Numbered from the stretch's first letter, positions 52,701-64,000 are shown. The stretch is 64,000 nucleotides of DNA from Glossina fuscipes (GCF_014805625.2 NW_023998421.1:6579426-6643425); one strand, 5' to 3'. Notes: generated by a model from the sequence alone, not told the origin. Numbers and translations are program-made.

Positions 52701-55700
52701 GGCCCACACACCCGATATGTCCATCTTACTTTTGGTATTGCAAAGTTTTAAAGAATACATAATAGAGGGCGTTAATATTATTGAATAGTACCGAATTATA
52801 AGCTGACTAACTTCACGTTGAAGTGAGTTTACATTTCCATGATTTTTTTGAAGTGTACACAAGAAAAACTCTGTTGAATGTCGGCTTTTGTGGCAACCAA
52901 AGGTAGTTTAGGAACAACTTTATTTATCTACCTTAAAGAAGCAAAATGATGAAGCCAATCGTTTCCGGCTTATGCGGTGCAGATCGTTGGAACATGGAAT
53001 GTGAAAATTTAACGTTCCTGAAATAGGGGCAACGAAAATAAGAGCAGGCAGACGTGGAGTGACTCAACAAACATCGTTGTAACGATATTTAGCCGTACAA
53101 ACAATCCAAAAATAAAGGAGTTAAGTGTAATATGAGTTAAAGCCAAGAGATGTGGAAAGAAGACTTTTTACCTGCGAACATCTGCCACCACGGTAAAGGC
53201 AAAAAGGTTTTTGCGCCAAATCGTAACTAGTAATGGAAATTCCATTCATGCACCAACACCAACGCGATGCGCTACCGGCAAAACCAAACTTTTATGGTTC
53301 ACAGGTTAATTGTTGATATCGGCTGGGTATTGTATGTTATGAAATGTGAAAGCATAAAGAAAGCATACGAGAAAACGCTGCCGGTTAAAAGTGATACTTT
53401 TAAATGAGCATTGGCTCCGAAATATGTGCGTAGACTGATGATGAAAATGATTTTGCAGCGTGACAATCTTCGACCACTAGTTGCAGTATTAATGGGAAGT
53501 AGAAGTAAATGGCGCTCAATACTTTGCGTAATGAATTCTGAATGAAGTTTTTGCACAATAAAGGCTCATTTGCTATAAGAAATTCTTTAGAGCTAACTTT
53601 TACTCTTAATAATGGAAAATTTTCTTACTTAACACTCATATGGATGGATGGCAATGGCTTTTAATTTCTTAATAAATCTTTAAAAAACATTTCTTCAAAG
53701 GAAAGATTTGTTATTTCGTTAACTCAGTTATTATTCTTCTGTTCGAAAACACCTATGAGGTTTTCTTTTATGCTTTGACAATTCTCGTGTGATGCACAAG
53801 ACGCAGACGTTACGGTTAAGTGGTTTTGTTGATTTTTTTCTAGACTTGTAGACAGATGACAGATAATGCTTAAACCGAAACGTGTAAGCAATCGAAAACT
53901 TACTTATACACGTGCTGAGCCCTAGATGATGATAGTTGATAGATTTTCATAATAATAGCTTCAATACTTGCTTTTTCAATGAATCCTTTTCAAGCTTATT
54001 ATGACGTCAACTACGGAAATTCAATCTTTTAATTTTTTCATTGTATACACGTTTACGTGTTCACTAATTTGTGTATTTTTTGCTTTGTCACGTTTCTCCG
54101 TTAATCTAACAGGCTAATCTGACTTTAATAGAGGATTTTCCCCTCCTCTCTTATTTACCGCTGCGTTTTGGTATAAGAAAACACGAGGTGTGAGTGTTTT
54201 GTGTTGCGTATGATTTTATTTTGTGTACAATAGTATAAAACTTGTATAAATTATCCTCGCTAACAATTCGAGCATATTTTCTAAATTAGTTTCGTTTGGT
54301 TTTCTTGCTCGTTTATATTTTTATTTTGTGTACTTACCGTTATTTTTAAACGTGCTATAGGTGGTGACTCTAATGTTTCTAGTATTGCGGTAGCGCTGTT
54401 ATAATTTCCCACCAACAAACAATACTGGGCTACACCACTCCAAAGCTCGACAGTTTTACTGCGATCACGTATACCGCCGCACTGTAATCATTAAAACAAT
54501 AAAAAGAAGATAAACAGAAAACATAAACATATAAAAATAAACCAAAACGATAAATGAAGGGGAGAAAAATATAATATAAAATTAATGAGTTGCATTTTTA
54601 CAGATGGAGCTTTCTTTCCTTTTTTTTTTTAAATGGAGGAAAGTTTTTTCACCCACAACAGTGGTAAATGCATTATAACAAGTGAAAAATTCCGGCTCAC
54701 TACTAAATGTTAGAAATAATACACGAGGTCTTAGAAGCAATATATAAGAAGTACTAATCTCTTGAGAGAGATGCATATGAAATTTTTGTTGCCCGCAGTT
54801 TTGCAGATGAAAGAAAACCCACTTAATAGAAGAATAACAGGTGCCTTTTTTGATAACATATCGGACGTGAAGGTAGTAGTGCTCAGATTAACCAAAGGTA
54901 TGTGAAGTTAACAAGCATGTATATATTATAGCTTCAAGTCCTCTTATATAAAGATTGTTTAAAAAGTTTTCAATTCTCTAAAAATGTTTCAAATACGTAG
55001 CCCATTACATTTCAAAGCGACGCTGAAGAAGATAAATAATTTCGTGAAGTCTTAAGTATGGGTAAAAATAGGGGTGATTGCAAAACTAAAATTTCTACTG
55101 TAATCGTAAAATCCCAAAATGTATGTTTGTAAGTCAAAGACAATACTTCTTCGCATGCACATAGTTAGGGTTTGTCCGTGCTTTTTGCTTGTTTTCTTTT
55201 TAGTCTTAGGACCACTTTAAAAGTCCAACGACCGATAGAGCAAATATGCAAACAAATGACCCTGATATTTTGTTCTACAATGGACAACGGTTATGTAACA
55301 CGTTTCTTGTCTTCTGTTGCAAAAGGAAACCGGAACGAGCAAAAGAATGCAAGAGAAAAGGGAATCCTTTGATTACCTGAGATCAGCATTAATAAGGTAG
55401 TAATAAGAAGGATAGTTAGTAATCAGTCAATGTGTTAAGCTCACTTCTAGCTAGCTGTCGTGTCGTTGCGTTGCGTGCCACAGAAAAAAGCGAATTGTGT
55501 GTATATATGCTTGTGTATGAATAAATTAGAAGTCGAATTGAAAAAAGCAATAGCTTTGTTTTTTTAACCGTAGATGCGCAATATATATTTGCTAGTAAAA
55601 ATATTTATTTGACGCCCTACTCATGTTATAAAACAAAAAAACCACACCCAAAGTGAATTTTTGGCGATTTGAAAAACAAGTCTAACCTCTACAGTGGCAT

Positions 55701-58700
55701 TCGACTAACTCTTAACTAATCTACAACACTTCAGTTATTCATACAGCGACTCTTGAAAACAAGTCGTTGTATGGAAAAAGGTCAAATGGTCATTCCGATC
55801 CGAACCACTTCCAATGGCATTCGTGCTTGGGCCACAACATAACGGTGCACGAAATATCTCAAGCACTGCGACATATATGCTGAACACACTTATGTTTCGG
55901 TATGATAACAGGTGACTCAGGTCCTTCAGGGTTTTGAATACGTCCGCACAACTTTAACATAGCCTTGTACCACAGATGGTGTAGAGTATAACAAGGAAAG
56001 TCGGCACAGTTTACAAACGCACATACTGAAAAAATACTCTTTTAATGGTTTACCTCGTATGTTAAGTAAGAGATATATAATCACGACTACGAAAGGTATT
56101 AATAGAGACAAGGATAACACACTACGTAAATTTGAAACTTGGTCTGTAAACCGGAAATGGAGAAAATTGTTGTTCTTTTAAGTATTCTAAAAGGAAAGAC
56201 ATGATAAAATGTTCTTCATAGCTAATGCAAACTATACCGGTCGCAAGAAAAGTAGCTACGGAAAGTTTAATAGCGATTCAATTGGTTTGCAAATTATTCA
56301 AGCAAGTGTGTCGTAGGATGAAACTCAAGCTCATAATATTTGTTATAGCACCTGCTGTTATGGAGTTAGAGGAGTCGAGCAAGCGTGATTCTAGTAAAGC
56401 AGTAGCGGATTATCAAACATAACGACTTAACAGCAGCAGTACTGTGGCTGTAAGAATGCTTCGTAATGAAAATCATATCATAATAGTAATTTAAATAAAA
56501 AAAAATTAACTATACCAAATTTGGATCATTTCGGCCTATTTTTTGGAACCTATTTTATATATAAGTTTTCTCGAAATTTGATCCTTTGTAGGGCAGAAAA
56601 TTCGAAATTTTAAAATTGGTCCATAATAGTAGTTTGACGTAAAAATTAACTGGGCTGAATTTTGAATAAGTACCACAGTTTTTGAACCTGTTGGGCACAA
56701 GCATTCTTACGGCAAGTAAGACTTTATTCGCAAAGAGGTCTAAGTTTTTATATACAATCCCGTAATAATAAGTTCCCATAAAAATAGAGTACAATTTTTG
56801 TATTCTACGACAAAAATGTAAATTGTGTTAGACAATGTGGTGTAGGGTATTTAATAGTCGTGTTTGCCCAACCATAACGTTTTTACTTGTTATTATTGTG
56901 CGTTTTACTAAGAGGAAACGTTCAATTAATATTTAAAAGTTTTTTTTTTGCTTTTTAAATTCATGATACAACATTTAAAAACAACAAAAATTAAGAATCA
57001 CTGATTGATTTTTTCATGCAGTTGTGTTATATGTCTATCATTGAATGTTTTGAACAGTGAAGTTAACGGAGCCATGCGGCTTGAAGCGAAATTTTTCATA
57101 AACGACCTTTTTGCATATGCATGCTAACAGTTGCCCTAGCGAATCTTATTTTAAATGAAACAACAAAAGAAACATTTGCATATGAAAAACCTTGGGAAAT
57201 ATTTGTGGAATGGTTACCAAAAGCCTTTCTTCATTCAATATGAAAAATATTACCCAGCAAGGATGAAATTTATAAATGATAAGAGTAGCAATACATGCAA
57301 TGTTACATAATACGCAATTAATCTTTTTTGCTCTTTATGCTTACGGAGCTTTCTAGGATTTTTAGGCAGTTTATCTTTATTGTCGTTTACTTTAAACTTT
57401 CATTATTTACCTTTCCACATATGCTGTCACGAAAGGCCTACTCTTAGCTTAAGATGCCTGCAACAACCCAAGCAAGCATGCAAGTGCAGTGATTTGTTTT
57501 GGAGCAAGGACAAATGCTACTGAAAATGGTTCGGATCGGACTACTTTTTCGTGTCTATTGGTCGGGTCGGATGAAGTGGATGGCTTCAGTGAATCAAATA
57601 TAGGATGTGCGTTAAGTATTCAAGCAAACCATTGTATAAATTCTGCGGGGACCTCAACTGAGGCTCTCCGTTTTTTTCCCTAAAGTACGCCGTTTTGGCC
57701 CTGCTTTAGAGTGGATGCTTTCCTATTAGCAACTAATTTCAAATGACTATGGGGCTCTTACGTGGATTTAGTCTCAGAGTGAATCTACCATTGCTACAAG
57801 TGTACTTGATATTGCTAGTCTTAAGACTTCTATACAATCTAAGACACGCCGTCAGATACGTTGTTCGGGTCACATCGTTAATGTTCTATAGGGAATGGTA
57901 TTAGGTAAGAATATAGAAAGTAAAACTAATGCGTTTTTTAAAGCCGATCCCAAATCACATCGCCCTGCATGGAGAATTTGCACAACCAGAGGATAGCTAG
58001 AGTAACAGGACTTTGTTGTAAGATAAGTTTTTGAAAACAATGGTTCAGAGCTTTATGAATTTATATGCAATAATTACTCTCTTATTGTTTGTAGCTTAAG
58101 TTGTGTACTCTTTTTACATTAACATTAATGAAATTTGTAAAATAAAAAACAAAGACAAAAAAAAATGTCAATAAAAACAGAGAGAATTATGTTAATGATA
58201 ATGGAAAAGTCACAGAAATCGTTCAAGCATTTTGTACACAAGTATATAGAAGTTGTGAATACCTGACCGTGCCTATAAACGGAAACATATCCTCACATAT
58301 GCTCAATGGCATCGTCGTAAAATTATTTTGATGAATTTTAAATGAAGAAATAATTTTTCTCATTCACATACGGAAAGTCCTGATAACAAGGTAGAGGCAA
58401 GAAGTTGAAAAGAAAAAGACCAAAAGACCAATTGGATTGAACTTGTGTACTCACATACAAGGAAAACTGTATTTTGTGTAATAACTTATAGTACGTCATA
58501 CATAATACATAGTTGTTACTCGTGAGATATCTTCCGATAACACGTATACTTTGTTACTGATTTTCATAAAATAATTTAATGGCGATATATAACATCTGTC
58601 TGTAATGATTTTGTTGCTATTTGTATGCATTTATGTGCGTTTGTTGTGCGGTTTCTGTTTGCACTCATTTTATAGCGCGGAAACAATGAAATGACCAACC

Positions 58701-61700
58701 AATGACAATGTAAAAATAAAGGAATTCTTGATTTCTCCATGGACCTCCTGCTGGTCATAAATTCGAATTTACTTTCATTTATAGATGCGATATTTATTGT
58801 TCATGCGGTTGAGTTGTGTAGTTGTTACTTGATTACATTTCATGTGTGCGATGCACCTCAGTTCTGCTTCTTTTTTTGTTTTAATATGCTTACCTGTAAT
58901 ATTTCGTTGCAAACAAACAACCGTAAACGTGCCGACCAATCCAAGTATGTCTCGAGATTACAAGTCTTCTTGGGGTCTTGTGCTCCAGGTGGTCCACCCA
59001 ACGAACATGGTTGGTCCCATTTTTTCTGTCAATAAAATACGCAACAACTACTGTAGCAAAGCTTAAGAATGTTACAAAACGCAAATGCGTATAAGTCGAA
59101 GGGAAAAAGAAAAGTACTTAATTTCAACATTTGAATATTCATTAATTATACGTTTCTGTTTTTCTTCTTTTCTATAATTTACCCTTGCGCCCTGTCCGGT
59201 AAGTGCAACTTAAAAGCATTGAGAAAATGCAAATTATATTTCATTTTCACTCTTTTCAATCAATTTCCTGTAACCATCCTTTTTAATGATTTAAAAGCTC
59301 GCTACAACTTGAAAAGGCAAATCCTTGCTAAGACGAGGTTGAATAATGTGTCATAGGGGTAAAGTTAAGTAAGCGTCTGTTACTCTTATTCATACGATTC
59401 CTTACCTTCCAATATGCACATTTTGTGTAATATATCAGTAGCGTGTGAATATGTTCTCGCTGATATTTTTATAATATTTTTAAAAAGCACGAAGCATTTG
59501 TTGTGCACAATCCTAAGAGCATAAGTCGTCGGGAGAGCAGCGCGTTACAATATCGCAGAATATTTGTCTCAAAGTACCCTCCATAGACAGTTACTTCGTT
59601 TATTGTTCCCAAGGGAAGCAATAGTCAGCCTTTCGACTCTGTCCCGTTAAGTGCCTATTTTCTGTGTAACAGCTTAAGAATCGCAGTGCCACTTAGACAA
59701 GCACTAAGTAGTCTGCCGTAAGAGTAAAAAAGACGACCGGTGAGTACAGCTAGTTTCCCTCACATTTCAATTAAGCCCGCATGAATAGCCGTAGTATATA
59801 ACAATTGCGACTATCAACTAGCACACTTGCTTGCAAATACAGTGATCGGTTAGTGGAAAGAATCACAATATCTATCGGTTGGGCTGCGCGCACTCTCTAC
59901 CTGCACTTTTTCTTTCTAGCGGTAATAGCGTTACTCATATAGAAGACATTTGCTGAGTATTTGGTCACATTAACCAAAAAAAAGTTACTTCGGTACCTTT
60001 CCCTAATGGTTCCGCCTGGTGGGGACAGATTAAAATACTCTACGCACCGCTGAGCCATCAAAATGGAGACGCTAACGCTATTTAAGTAAATGTTTTCTTT
60101 ACTCCTGGCTAATTGCGTTTTCAAGGTAATTATGATTACGTTCATTTATCACCTATCAAACTGAACAGGGCTACCCATCGAGTCTAGCAGGAAAAGTAAC
60201 ACTTTCGGCATTTGGCACTTTTTCTTTTTTGCCATAAACCTTGTTTTTGCAAAGTTTAGAAAAACGGAGTATTTCCTACTTCTGTGGGATAACTTGCGTA
60301 AAGATTGTCTTATGAGTTGGAGCATTCTTTTTTTATCGTCCGATAGCACTTGTTTATCTTTATTTTAGAGAACAGTAAGAACTTACTCCCTATTGTATGT
60401 GGCACTCGATAAGGGATCCAATGCAGAAAGTTTTCCGTTCACATTGTATACATTTTTTAGTGTAGCGTAAAAGAATTACGAAGGAAAATGTTTCTGTTTT
60501 TTTTTTTATGTTCGTTATTTTTTACAAATAAAGCGGCATGTGTTTTTCATAATTAATGAACGATCAGATGGTTATGAATTTCCTCCGTAATGCGACAGTG
60601 CACATGAATGATTACATTTCATTTGCAATCAAGTAAAAATTCAATGCATCTTTTTTGAAATGAAATTAATTTGAACAATAAAATTTTTTAAGATAAAAAT
60701 TCTTTTTCAACGAAACTTATTCCTTCGAAATTATTAAATATATTTCTTATATAAAATATTTTCCAATTATATATTTTCTATTAACTCAGGGCATAAAATA
60801 TGAGATATCGAATTTAATATATAAGAACGGAATATATGTTATATACTAAAATATATGATAACAAGGTTTTTTTTTTCTTTTTTAAGATGACCAAGAGGAT
60901 CACTCAGAGGATATCCCTTATGAGTATCACATGGTAACGCTCACTAAAAAGTGAGAAAACAAAAAGGGATAGGAAGTGGTCGCAGACGATTGCGGGTCTG
61001 CGCAATCCGTATGTGCTATGCTTCTACCGACCAATCGTTCGCTATAGTTGCGATCTAGCATGCTCAGTCTCATTGGTATTTGAACCGTGAGCACTTGGGT
61101 TTCGTATAAAGGAAAACTTTTCACAATTTATAGAAATAGAGATATATTATGTTAGTTGGAAGAGCTATTGCCGCCCTCGAGTTTTTTGCTCTAAGAATAT
61201 TTTGAACGTAATCTGTTGATTAACTACTACTAACTGATGGACTGACAGTAGAAGAGCGCACAGTCCATTTACAGTCGTACTCTTAGTATTAGTATGTCCT
61301 TGGTTGTAGCGTTCGTTAGTTAACATTGTTGTATAACGAAAGTTATATTAGATAGTTTTACTGCAACTTTATTACTCTGGCGTATAAAAGCCATAAAGGA
61401 AAACAAACAAGAAACCACACTCACAAACTCACGCTTTCAATTACTAGTGGTGGCTAGGTTTTTACACAAGAGTGTAACTGTTTGAATCTTAAGCTGGAAT
61501 TATGCGGAAGTTACTAACAAAATCCTTCCTGTCATTCAGTTTTAATAAAAGAACTTTTCCTTTGCCCTTTCAATAATTACTTAAAACTTGTTCCTCGCTT
61601 TTTCTCACTTATTATTATTATTATTATTTTAATTTTAGACTAATGAATTGAATTCTTAGACTAAAAAAAGAGACATTCAGCACTAGCAACACAGGCTATC

Positions 61701-64000
61701 GGTTCATTCTCACTTAAACATAGAAAAAACTGTCAAAATATTATATTATACATAACATCATTATCGACAATAAAACGAAACTCGATCTCTCTAATGAGAT
61801 AGATATATGAGAGAGAGTGTTTGTAAAGCAATTTAATTTATTGATATTAATCGCGGCGGTAATATTCTTCCTTGCATCGAAATATTTTTGTATTGTTATT
61901 AATTAATTATTTACCTGCTTATCTAATAGTATATTACTGCTGCATTGTAGAAATTCTTCCGGTCCTATATGTTTGGCTAACTTCTTTTCTATGCGGCATA
62001 ATATTTGTGCATATTGTGTTGAAGTGCGGCATTCAAATAACTTTGTCTCAGACTGCCAAAGGTATGGGAATGCCAAAAAAAAAAAAAAAAAAATTATTAT
62101 AAGTGGAATTTTTAATTTGATTAGAGCTGTGATACCTTGTCAGCTGTAATTTGACAGGAGCGCAATTCTTCCTCATGTCTTTCCAAATCAGTCAAACGTT
62201 TTAGCAAGGCACTCAATATTTCGGAAACTGTAGCTTCTAAGCGTGTATGGGAACATCTGTAAATGGGAAATTTTTAATACAATTTTAAGAAGACGCGTTT
62301 ATAGTAACTACAGCAACTAAGAAACTAATGAAAGCAAACGATAACTTTGCAAGTATATAGAGTTTGTCATGCATGCATATCACCATAATGTGATTTGAAA
62401 TTTAATTAAATTCTATTGCATATGAAAATTTCGCGAAATTGATATGCATCGTTATATGCACATATTTGACTGAGAAGTTTCTAGATTTTAATCACAGTTA
62501 AATGTTATTAAATATTAACGTCGTTGTCTTTAAAATGTTTGTGAATATTCTAAAAATTTAACTGATGGAAAGTGTAAAAGTGAAATTTGATATTTATTTT
62601 CTTAACTATTTGTCTGTTCGACTAAAAGAAGAGAGTCGTTCACAGTACACAAAGAGAAGCTTAAAGCTACGTTTTTTGTCATCTAAATTCCAATTAGGAA
62701 TATCTGTTTCATTAATAATAATATACAAGTACGAAGATTACATTCGGTCTAAAGACTAAATTTCCATAACAAGTTAACCATGGGTGATTATTTCAATTTT
62801 TTAGACTTTACATCGCGTAATGAGCGAAAACACTCAGAGCGAATGTGTTTTTGTTGCATGAGCGTGCATTTTGATCGGTTTTTGGTTATTTTCAAATCCT
62901 TTTGCAAATCTGTGGGCGATATCTTCATTTCTGCAAACGGGAAAGTGTTTACCATAGATACTGCACAGCTATGCTGACGGACATGCTCAAGCGCATTCCT
63001 AATTTGAAACTAGTCAAGCGTTTATATACCCTATTGGCTTTCGGCAGCCTGCTCCTGATCGTTATAAAGGCAATAAAAAAAAAATTAAAATTTTCCCCGT
63101 TTTCGTAAACGCATTACAGCATCGCCCATAGAGCGTGCGTTCAAATTTTTGTAGATTTGTCTGCTGTAGTTTTTTGGGGAAGGAGCAAAACCCGTCTTTT
63201 TATTGCTTTTGAAATAAAGGCGTTCTCAGTTTACGTAACACTGTACACGTGTTTTTGGATCGATTTGGTCCATTTGCAATACTAACAACTTCTAATGTCT
63301 CTGCCGAATATGTGGAAAAAAATTCATTATCTTATTTCGGAGTTTTTCCCAGGCTTTCTATATCATCCTGGATGGTTGCATTCTAATATCTAAGCTAATG
63401 ATTCCAAGCTCGTCTAATGCATCTCTCCCATCTGTCATGATCAAGTACCTTTTGTCACAGCCTTTATAGAGCTCTTAGAGACGCAAATAGGGAATGTGAA
63501 GAGGGGATGAGGGAAAACTGACTCTGTCAGGCCCCATTGCTTCTCAATGATTCATTGGAAATTGAACGAAATTCGGTTTGAATTATCATATGTTGTTGTC
63601 TGTTTTGGATCCATGCTGATCTATGGTTTGCAAGATCTGACGTTTCAAACAAAATTTAGAAACGGCACTTATCGTAAAGCACGTCACAGCATAGTGGCAG
63701 AGTAGAGACGAATAAAATATGAACTTCCGATAACATGAGGCGAAGCAATAATTTTCACAATTTTTAAAGACATACATGCGTAGATTTGTATTAGTTTGTA
63801 AAAACATTCACTTACCTGGCAACGATATGTTTAACATGGCTCATCATACGCTCATCGCGGTAATCATATGGAAATTTATTTGTCCATTCGGCTAAAAAAG
63901 CGACTAATGACTCTAGTGATTCGCTATCAGGTACCGATGATAAAAGTTTGCCCAACAATACATGTGGACGCAAATACAAACGTGACGATAGTAGAAACGA
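42747..64000 (-). CDS. RASGEF1-type Ras/Rap guanine nucleotide exchange factor, six exons, partial at both ends
   Basis: Six exons on the minus strand join in one frame: 64000-63816, 62256-62136, 62052-61915, 59025-58894, 54481-54338 and 43702-42747. Every internal junction has GT and AG borders. The joined product of about 558 codons follows the RASGEF1 family. It has the end of the REM (RasGEF N-terminal) domain with FPYDYRDERMM, then a linker with IGPEEF, then the CDC25 catalytic domain with KTCNLETYLDW, NYNSATAILETL, ARLKIT-WSKLQ and WVVIPVFADIVKLALTG. RASGEF1 proteins load GTP onto small GTPases; human members act mainly on Rap2. The first exons lie beyond the right edge. The expected C-terminal stretch (LPNGH...F) after exon 6 was not found in the window. 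Intron sizes are 1559, 83, 2889, 4412 and 10635 nt. I cannot tell which Drosophila RASGEF1 homologue is the orthologue. The family call rests on remembered motifs, not a search. Confidence 0.9.
42832..42878 (-). repeat. Coding trinucleotide repeat (GTT/GCT) in exon F
   Basis: A near-perfect run of GTT units followed by GCT units on the plus strand. On the minus strand it encodes the Ala and Thr runs just before MKPNDW. Such repeats tend to vary in length between alleles without breaking the frame. Confidence 0.85.
45780..46030 (+). repeat. Interspersed repeat fragment
   Basis: 'cgatcgattcagaataac' followed by 'ctctctgtctgttcgtctcg' marks a scrambled piece of the same dispersed family in the intron between exons E and F. 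Confidence 0.3.
51394..51873 (+). other. Long AT-rich open stretch of 159 codons, no recognised product
   Basis: This stretch is stop-free for 477 nt in AT-rich DNA, which is unusual. It begins without a good ATG. Its Phe/Ile/Lys-rich composition with A and T runs is what translated intron gives. A hydrophobic segment (IAAFSLFLLLIFWVA) is visible. It lies inside the intron between exons E and F and is probably not a gene. Confidence 0.15.
51905..52145 (+). repeat. Interspersed repeat copy
   Basis: Holds 'agggcgcccgctattgaaaa', 'cgagtcgaacgactttttcg' and 'accactttccatata', the family's middle block. Confidence 0.45.
52250..52720. other. GC-richer island inside intron E-F, origin unknown
   Basis: This block has visibly higher GC than its flanks and overlapping open frames on both strands. 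Examples are SVGHYSLRGICAADKYYGV on plus and MSMHVNDDAMGV on minus. The composition contrast suggests an inserted, formerly coding segment. I recognise no protein family in any frame. Confidence 0.25.
54338..54481 (-). CDS. RASGEF1-type gene, exon E (CDC25 core)
   Basis: 144 nt, 48 codons, phase 0 on both sides. The stretch SKTVELWSGVAQYCLLVGNY then NSATAILETLESPPIARLKIT matches the core RasGEF pattern in which a helix ending in NFNSLMAI is followed by 'SPV.RLK.TW'. The conserved Asn-Tyr-Asn-Ser and Pro-x-x-Arg-Leu-Lys are present. The donor is gtaagt and the acceptor ends gattacag. The next exon supplies the expected Trp. Confidence 0.94.
55740..55995. repeat. Interspersed repeat copy
   Basis: Holds 'aagtcgttgtatggaaaaag', 'ccgatccgaaccacttccaa', 'tcgtgcttgggccacaacat' and 'agatggtgtagagtataac'. 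It lies in the intron between exons D and E. Confidence 0.45.
56820..56896 (-). repeat. Repeat head, minus orientation
   Basis: Read on the minus strand it begins aacaagtaaaaacgttatgg, then 'gggcaaacacgac', then 'aaataccctacacca'. This is the head of the dispersed fly repeat family. The body is likely to run leftwards to about 56500. Confidence 0.5.
58894..59025 (-). CDS. RASGEF1-type gene, exon D (CDC25 domain)
   Basis: 132 nt, 44 codons, phase 0 on both sides. It starts KKWDQPCSLGGPPGAQDP and continues KKTCNLETYLDWSARLRLFV, ending CNEILQ. The latter part matches the family pattern 'KT.NLEAYV.WFNRLSYLVATEI'. The acceptor is ttttattgacag and the donor gtaagc. The Pro/Gly-rich start probably forms a loop before the helix. 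Confidence 0.92.
59026..61914 (-). other. Intron between exons C and D (2.9 kb)
   Basis: Donor gtaaat, acceptor ttttattgacag. It contains one exon-like 54-nt stretch at 59459-59406 (see findings) and no clear repeat copy. A poly-T tract lies at 60499-60508 and (TTA)n at 61609-61628. Confidence 0.75.
61915..62052 (-). CDS. RASGEF1-type gene, exon C (linker with GPEEF motif)
   Basis: 138 nt, 46 codons, phase 0 on both sides. The segment TQYAQILCRIEKKLAKHIG followed by PEEFLQ matches the start of the CDC25 domain, where the family reads 'LAQQLTHIELERL..IGPEEFVQ'. The acceptor is cctttggcag after a T18 tract (A18 on the plus strand). The donor is gtaaat. The intron from exon B is 83 nt. The family Leu-Thr before the first helix is not obvious here, so this copy is diverged. 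Confidence 0.88.
62136..62256 (-). CDS. RASGEF1-type gene, exon B (end of REM domain)
   Basis: 121 nt. Its first base completes an Arg codon from exon A, then come 40 codons (start CSHTRLEATVSEILSALL, end CQITADK). It fits the C-terminal helices of the REM domain, which in the family read like 'LIRKL..LSQYEE'. The acceptor is at 62257-62258 (tttacag). The donor at 62135-62134 reads gtatca, weaker than average; reading through it meets TAA after four codons. Its end is in phase 0, which fits exon C. Confidence 0.9.
62257..63815 (-). other. Intron between exons A and B (1.6 kb)
   Basis: Donor gtaagtg, acceptor tttacag. It carries a dispersed repeat copy at 62875-63365. Short open frames on both strands appear random. 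Confidence 0.8.
62875..63365 (+). repeat. Interspersed repeat copy related to 10.2-10.7 kb
   Basis: 'ttttgcaaatctgtgggcgatatcttca' matches 'tatgcaatttgtaggcgatatcttca' at 10190. 'gttcaaatttttgtagatttgtctgctgtag' matches the 10470 region ('caaatttttgtatatagatctgctgcag'). It lies in the intron between exons A and B. Confidence 0.5.
63816..64000 (-). CDS. RASGEF1-type gene, exon A (REM domain, cut by window edge)
   Basis: Read on the minus strand from 64000, this gives 61 full codons plus AG. It begins SFLLSSRLYLRPHVLLGKLL and ends with FPYDYRDERMMSHVKHIVA. The FLLSSR and FPYD[FY]RDERMM motifs are the best single marker of the RASGEF1 family REM domain. The exon ends at 63816 before a canonical gtaagtg donor, in phase 2. 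The 5' part of the exon and all upstream exons and the promoter are outside the window. Confidence 0.93.

Larger units (their letters stand above)
43703..54337 (-). other. Intron between exons E and F (10.6 kb)
   Basis: Bounded by gtaagt at exon E and tgtattgacag at exon F. It holds repeat fragments at 45.8 and 51.9 kb, the GC-richer island at 52.3-52.7 kb and the open stretch at 51.4-51.9 kb. Confidence 0.8.
54482..58893 (-). other. Intron between exons D and E (4.4 kb)
   Basis: Donor gtaagc, acceptor gattacag. It contains repeat copies at 55.7, 56.8 and 57.5 kb and nothing else that I recognise. Confidence 0.8.

Noticed and set aside
62565..62759. 64-codon ATG open frame on plus inside the intron between exons A and B
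   Set aside because: Random length for the window, no promoter, splice or domain support.

Overview
This is an AT-rich window from an animal nuclear genome, most likely a higher dipteran. I lean towards a tephritid (true fruit fly). The reasons are: coding exons are broken by GT-AG introns; the short introns are only 62, 67 and 83 nt, as in flies; and decayed interspersed repeats of a kind I associate with fly genomes recur throughout. These repeats carry a head like 'aacaagtaagaaaattatattcgg', 'cccatcaccgaaggatg' blocks, and tails of 'ggacagacggacagac' plus 'atcgattcag'. There are no operons, no CRISPR array and no convincing rRNA or tRNA genes.

The main gene is on the minus strand and enters from the right edge. 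Six exons (64000-63816, 62256-62136, 62052-61915, 59025-58894, 54481-54338, 43702-42747) join in frame. They give about 558 codons of a Ras-family guanine nucleotide exchange factor of the RASGEF1 type. In order they hold the second half of the N-terminal REM domain, the linker with a GPEEF motif, and the first two thirds of the CDC25 catalytic domain. The 5' exons lie beyond position 64000. The 3' exon or exons for the last roughly 80 residues of the catalytic domain were not found below 42747. Exon 6 is the most striking part: about 250 codons rich in Ser, Thr, Gln and Ala are inserted inside the catalytic domain, between two segments that match the family.

Between 28.4 and 33.2 kb lie two small secreted-protein genes pointing towards each other. 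The first, on the plus strand at 28469-28791, encodes 86 residues with His-Gln-Gly-Val tetrapeptide repeats. The second, on the minus strand at 31976-33062, encodes 339 residues with about 19 Gln-Gln-containing heptads and a His/Gly-rich tail. Both have a TATA box, an initiator-like CAGT, a first coding exon of only 4 or 5 codons, a short phase-0 intron inside the signal peptide, and an AATAAA signal. They look like a small family of structural secreted proteins (glue, eggshell, silk or cuticle type). If the exchange-factor gene continues to the left, they are nested in its next intron.

The rest is intronic or intergenic DNA. It holds microsatellites, two non-LTR retrotransposon 3' relics (5.6-6.0 kb plus, 27.4-27.7 kb minus), a possible mariner fossil at 31.2 kb, about 14 decayed interspersed repeat copies, and a few unrecognised open stretches listed at low confidence.
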